NCBI GenBank assembly: GCA_023386855.1
Contig: JAEWIW010000424.1
Span: forward strand, 1 to 7,266
Origin: Bacteroidota bacterium
Lineage (GTDB): Bacteria; Bacteroidota; Bacteroidia; Chitinophagales; Chitinophagaceae
Length of the DNA stretch: 7,266 nucleotides
Reading direction: 5' to 3'
This document shows, piece after piece, positions 6,110-7,266 of the stretch (positions are counted from its first letter, which is position 1; each line of letters starts with the position of its first letter). The notes beneath the pieces are model-generated. The model searched no databases. It had not been told where the DNA came from and worked only from the letters and a program-made list of their open reading frames with translations. The translations under genes were made by a program, and so were the position numbers.

Positions 6110-6637
6110 TTATAATCCGAACATTTGTTTTAGTGCTCCCCATAAACTGGTTTTAATACTCCTTGCGCTGGGTTTCTCGCCCAGCATCTCCTGGAGGCCA
6201 GGAGCAAAAAAGCAGGTCATGGATTGATATTGCTGAAGTTGGTAGGCAGCAGGTTGAAGGGGGCTTAACTTTTCTGTTTCAGTAACACCCAAAATGATCA
6301 GGCGCGATGGTGCCAGTTTTTCTTCCACAGTGGAAAGAGTAGTTCCCTGTTGAGCAAGGTTTACAATCGCTACATCTGCAAGGTTAAGCCCGCAGGCGGA
6401 AAGCATTTTGGAAAGCAGGTTCAGTTCATCGTCGGGAAGAAAGCCAATGCCGGGTTTTTCAACAATAATGGCAACTCCAGCAAGGTTTTTACCAAGAAAT
6501 TTGAATCCCGATGCCTCGGCTCCAAGTTCTTTCTTTGTTGAATTTTTATTTTTACTGGGTTCACCTGCGCCCACCAGATTGTCCCTGTAAAGTTCCCTGA
6601 TGGCCTCGGCAGGTAGTTGGATATCGTTTAAACTCAT
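6110..6637 (-). CDS. Conserved-looking protein of unknown function, faint DNA polymerase III psi (HolD)-like pattern
   Basis: I cannot assign this 175-residue protein to a named family with confidence. It has no signal peptide or clear membrane segment. After an N-terminal helix (about 8-22) and a charged, low-complexity linker (25-45), residues 53-119 look like an alpha/beta fold: a strand at 54-60, FLPDDELNLL at 66-75, a strand with DVAIVNLA at 88-95 and another with LIILGV at 113-118. The C-terminus, from Ala-Pro-Gly-Leu at 145-148 to Ser-Leu-Trp at 164-166 and Leu-Lys-Gln-Met-Phe, recalls the end of E. coli psi (HolD). That likeness is from memory and is speculative. It starts with an ATG at 6637 and ends 2 nt before rdgB, which suggests a shared transcript. 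No exact TAnnTTTG box is seen upstream of it. Confidence 0.7.
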   Translation of the reverse strand: MSLNDIQLPAEAIRELYRDNLVGAGEPSKNKNSTKKELGAEASGFKFLGKNLAGVAIIVEKPGIGFLPDDELNLLSKMLSACGLNLADVAIVNLAQQGTTLSTVEEKLAPSRLIILGVTETEKLSPLQPAAYQLQQYQSMTCFFAPGLQEMLGEKPSARSIKTSLWGALKQMFGL

Positions 6638-6678
6638 AAGCGACTTATTTCCGGGGCAGTTAATTTAATATTTCCTTC

Positions 6679-6709
6679 TTTGCCAGCCCGAAGTTTGTTT
6701 GTTTCTTTG
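6679..6709 (+). promoter_or_regulatory. Promoter of ilvE (Bacteroidota type)
   Basis: TTTG at 6679-6682 fits the -33 element exactly. TTTCTTTG at 6702-6709 fits the -7 consensus TAnnTTTG at five of six fixed bases. The spacing is 19 bp, as expected. A transcript start near 6716 would give a leader of about 45 nt before the ATG at 6762. Confidence 0.5.
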
Positions 6710-6712
6710 TAA

Positions 6713-6737
6713 ACCCAAAAAAAACTTCTTTTTGGGT
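6713..6737 (+). promoter_or_regulatory. Perfect 9-bp hairpin in the ilvE leader
   Basis: ACCCAAAAA at 6713-6721 and TTTTTGGGT at 6729-6737 pair completely around a 7-nt loop. The hairpin would lie at or next to the 5' end of the ilvE mRNA if the promoter call is right. It is between divergent genes and is not followed by a T-run, so it is not a typical terminator. It may protect the 5' end or take part in control; this is inference. Confidence 0.5.
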
Positions 6738-6761
6738 GGTTCATCTTTTAAAAATACGAAA

Positions 6762-7266
6762 ATGATAGCCGAGCAAAGTATCAAGGTTACCCGTGTCGAA
6801 AGAAGCAAATTACAGGATCTTTCGCTGGATCAGCTTCCCTTCGGAAAATATTTTACCGATCATATGCTGGAAGCGGATTATATCAATGGGGAATGGAAAA
6901 ATGTGGAGATTAAGCCTTACCAGCCGCTGGTTCTGGATCCTTCCGTTGCGGCCATTCACTATGGGCAGACTATCTTTGAAGGCATTAAAGCGTATAAGGA
7001 TGCGGATGGAAATGCTTTCATTTTCAGGCCAGCTGATAATTTTAAAAGATTTAACCAGTCGGCCGAAAGAATGCAGATGCCTGCTGTACCGGAAGAAATT
7101 TTTATTGAAGGCATGAGGAAGCTCATTGAGCTGGATAAGAACTGGATTCCTTCAAAGCCAGATCATAGCCTTTATATCCGTCCATTCATGTTTGCCACCG
7201 ATGAAATGCTGGGTGTAAAGCCTTCAGATACCTATAAGTTCATGATCATTCTGAGCCCTACAGGGC
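6762..7266 (+). CDS. ilvE: Branched-chain amino-acid aminotransferase, N-terminal part (runs off the right edge)
   Basis: The frame opens with the ATG at 6762 and stays open for 168 codons to the window end. IlvE is a PLP enzyme that transfers the amino group between glutamate and the keto acids of leucine, isoleucine and valine. The visible part matches the longer, eukaryote-like BCAT group (such as human BCAT and many bacterial forms): FGKYFTDHMLEADY at 27-40, Leu-Asp-Pro-Ser at 58-61, HYGQTIFEGIKAYK at 66-79, FRP at 88-90, the Arg-Phe-Asn-Gln-Ser-Ala-Glu-Arg-Met block at 96-104, LYIRPFMFATDEMLGVKPS at 137-155. The PLP-binding lysine should come some 30-40 residues further on and is outside the window. 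It is divergent from the five-gene minus-strand block and has its own promoter. Confidence 0.95.
   Translation, partial: MIAEQSIKVTRVERSKLQDLSLDQLPFGKYFTDHMLEADYINGEWKNVEIKPYQPLVLDPSVAAIHYGQTIFEGIKAYKDADGNAFIFRPADNFKRFNQSAERMQMPAVPEEIFIEGMRKLIELDKNWIPSKPDHSLYIRPFMFATDEMLGVKPSDTYKFMIILSPTG

Noticed and set aside
6108..6143. Longer rdgB frame beginning at the ATG at 6143
   Set aside because: It would add 12 residues not seen in the family and overlap the upstream gene by 34 bp; the conserved N-terminus begins at the ATG at 6107.
6793..7116. 107-residue plus-strand frame
   Set aside because: It is out of frame within ilvE, whose reading frame is open across the whole stretch and matches BCAT motifs.

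Overview
The window looks like chromosomal DNA of a Bacteroidota bacterium, most likely of the Chitinophagaceae type. This rests on recognising the protein families by eye (the conserved TPR protein, the ComA-like protein next to aroE, the BCAT form, an ECF sigma factor with a membrane partner), on promoters of the TTTG/TAnnTTTG kind, and on weak Shine-Dalgarno sequences with some TTG starts. No phage, insertion sequence, CRISPR array, tRNA or rRNA is visible.

Layout. Positions 1-65 hold the first codons of a minus-strand gene for an exported protein, cut by the window edge, with a -7 box at 104-111. The AT-rich gap that follows contains an imperfect 21-bp tandem repeat (302-382). A plus-strand TPR protein gene covers 404 or 449 to 1870. 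After a 104-bp gap with a good promoter and a 16-bp dyad comes a two-gene plus-strand operon: a ComA-like phosphosulfolactate synthase (1975-2748) overlapping by 4 bp shikimate dehydrogenase aroE (2745-3491). aroE ends 8 bp from the end of a minus-strand block.

The minus-strand block reads right to left from 6637 to 3500 as five tightly packed genes: a 175-aa protein not assigned to a family (with a speculative likeness to DNA polymerase III psi), rdgB/HAM1-type XTP/dITP pyrophosphatase, an ECF sigma factor, a single-pass membrane protein that is probably its anti-sigma factor, and a hotdog-fold acyl-CoA thioesterase. Gaps are 2 nt, 31 nt, an 8-bp overlap and 44 nt, so one transcript is plausible. 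Divergent from it, the 5' part of a branched-chain aminotransferase gene (ilvE) starts at 6762 and runs off the right edge; its leader carries a perfect 9-bp hairpin.

Most of this is housekeeping: aromatic amino-acid synthesis (aroE), branched-chain amino-acid transamination (ilvE) and nucleotide-pool cleaning (rdgB). The less explained parts are the role of a ComA-family enzyme here, the sigma/anti-sigma pair whose partner carries a duplicated N-terminal motif, the 175-aa unknown, and the dyad and repeat structures in the gaps. I see no clear evidence of a wholly new system.
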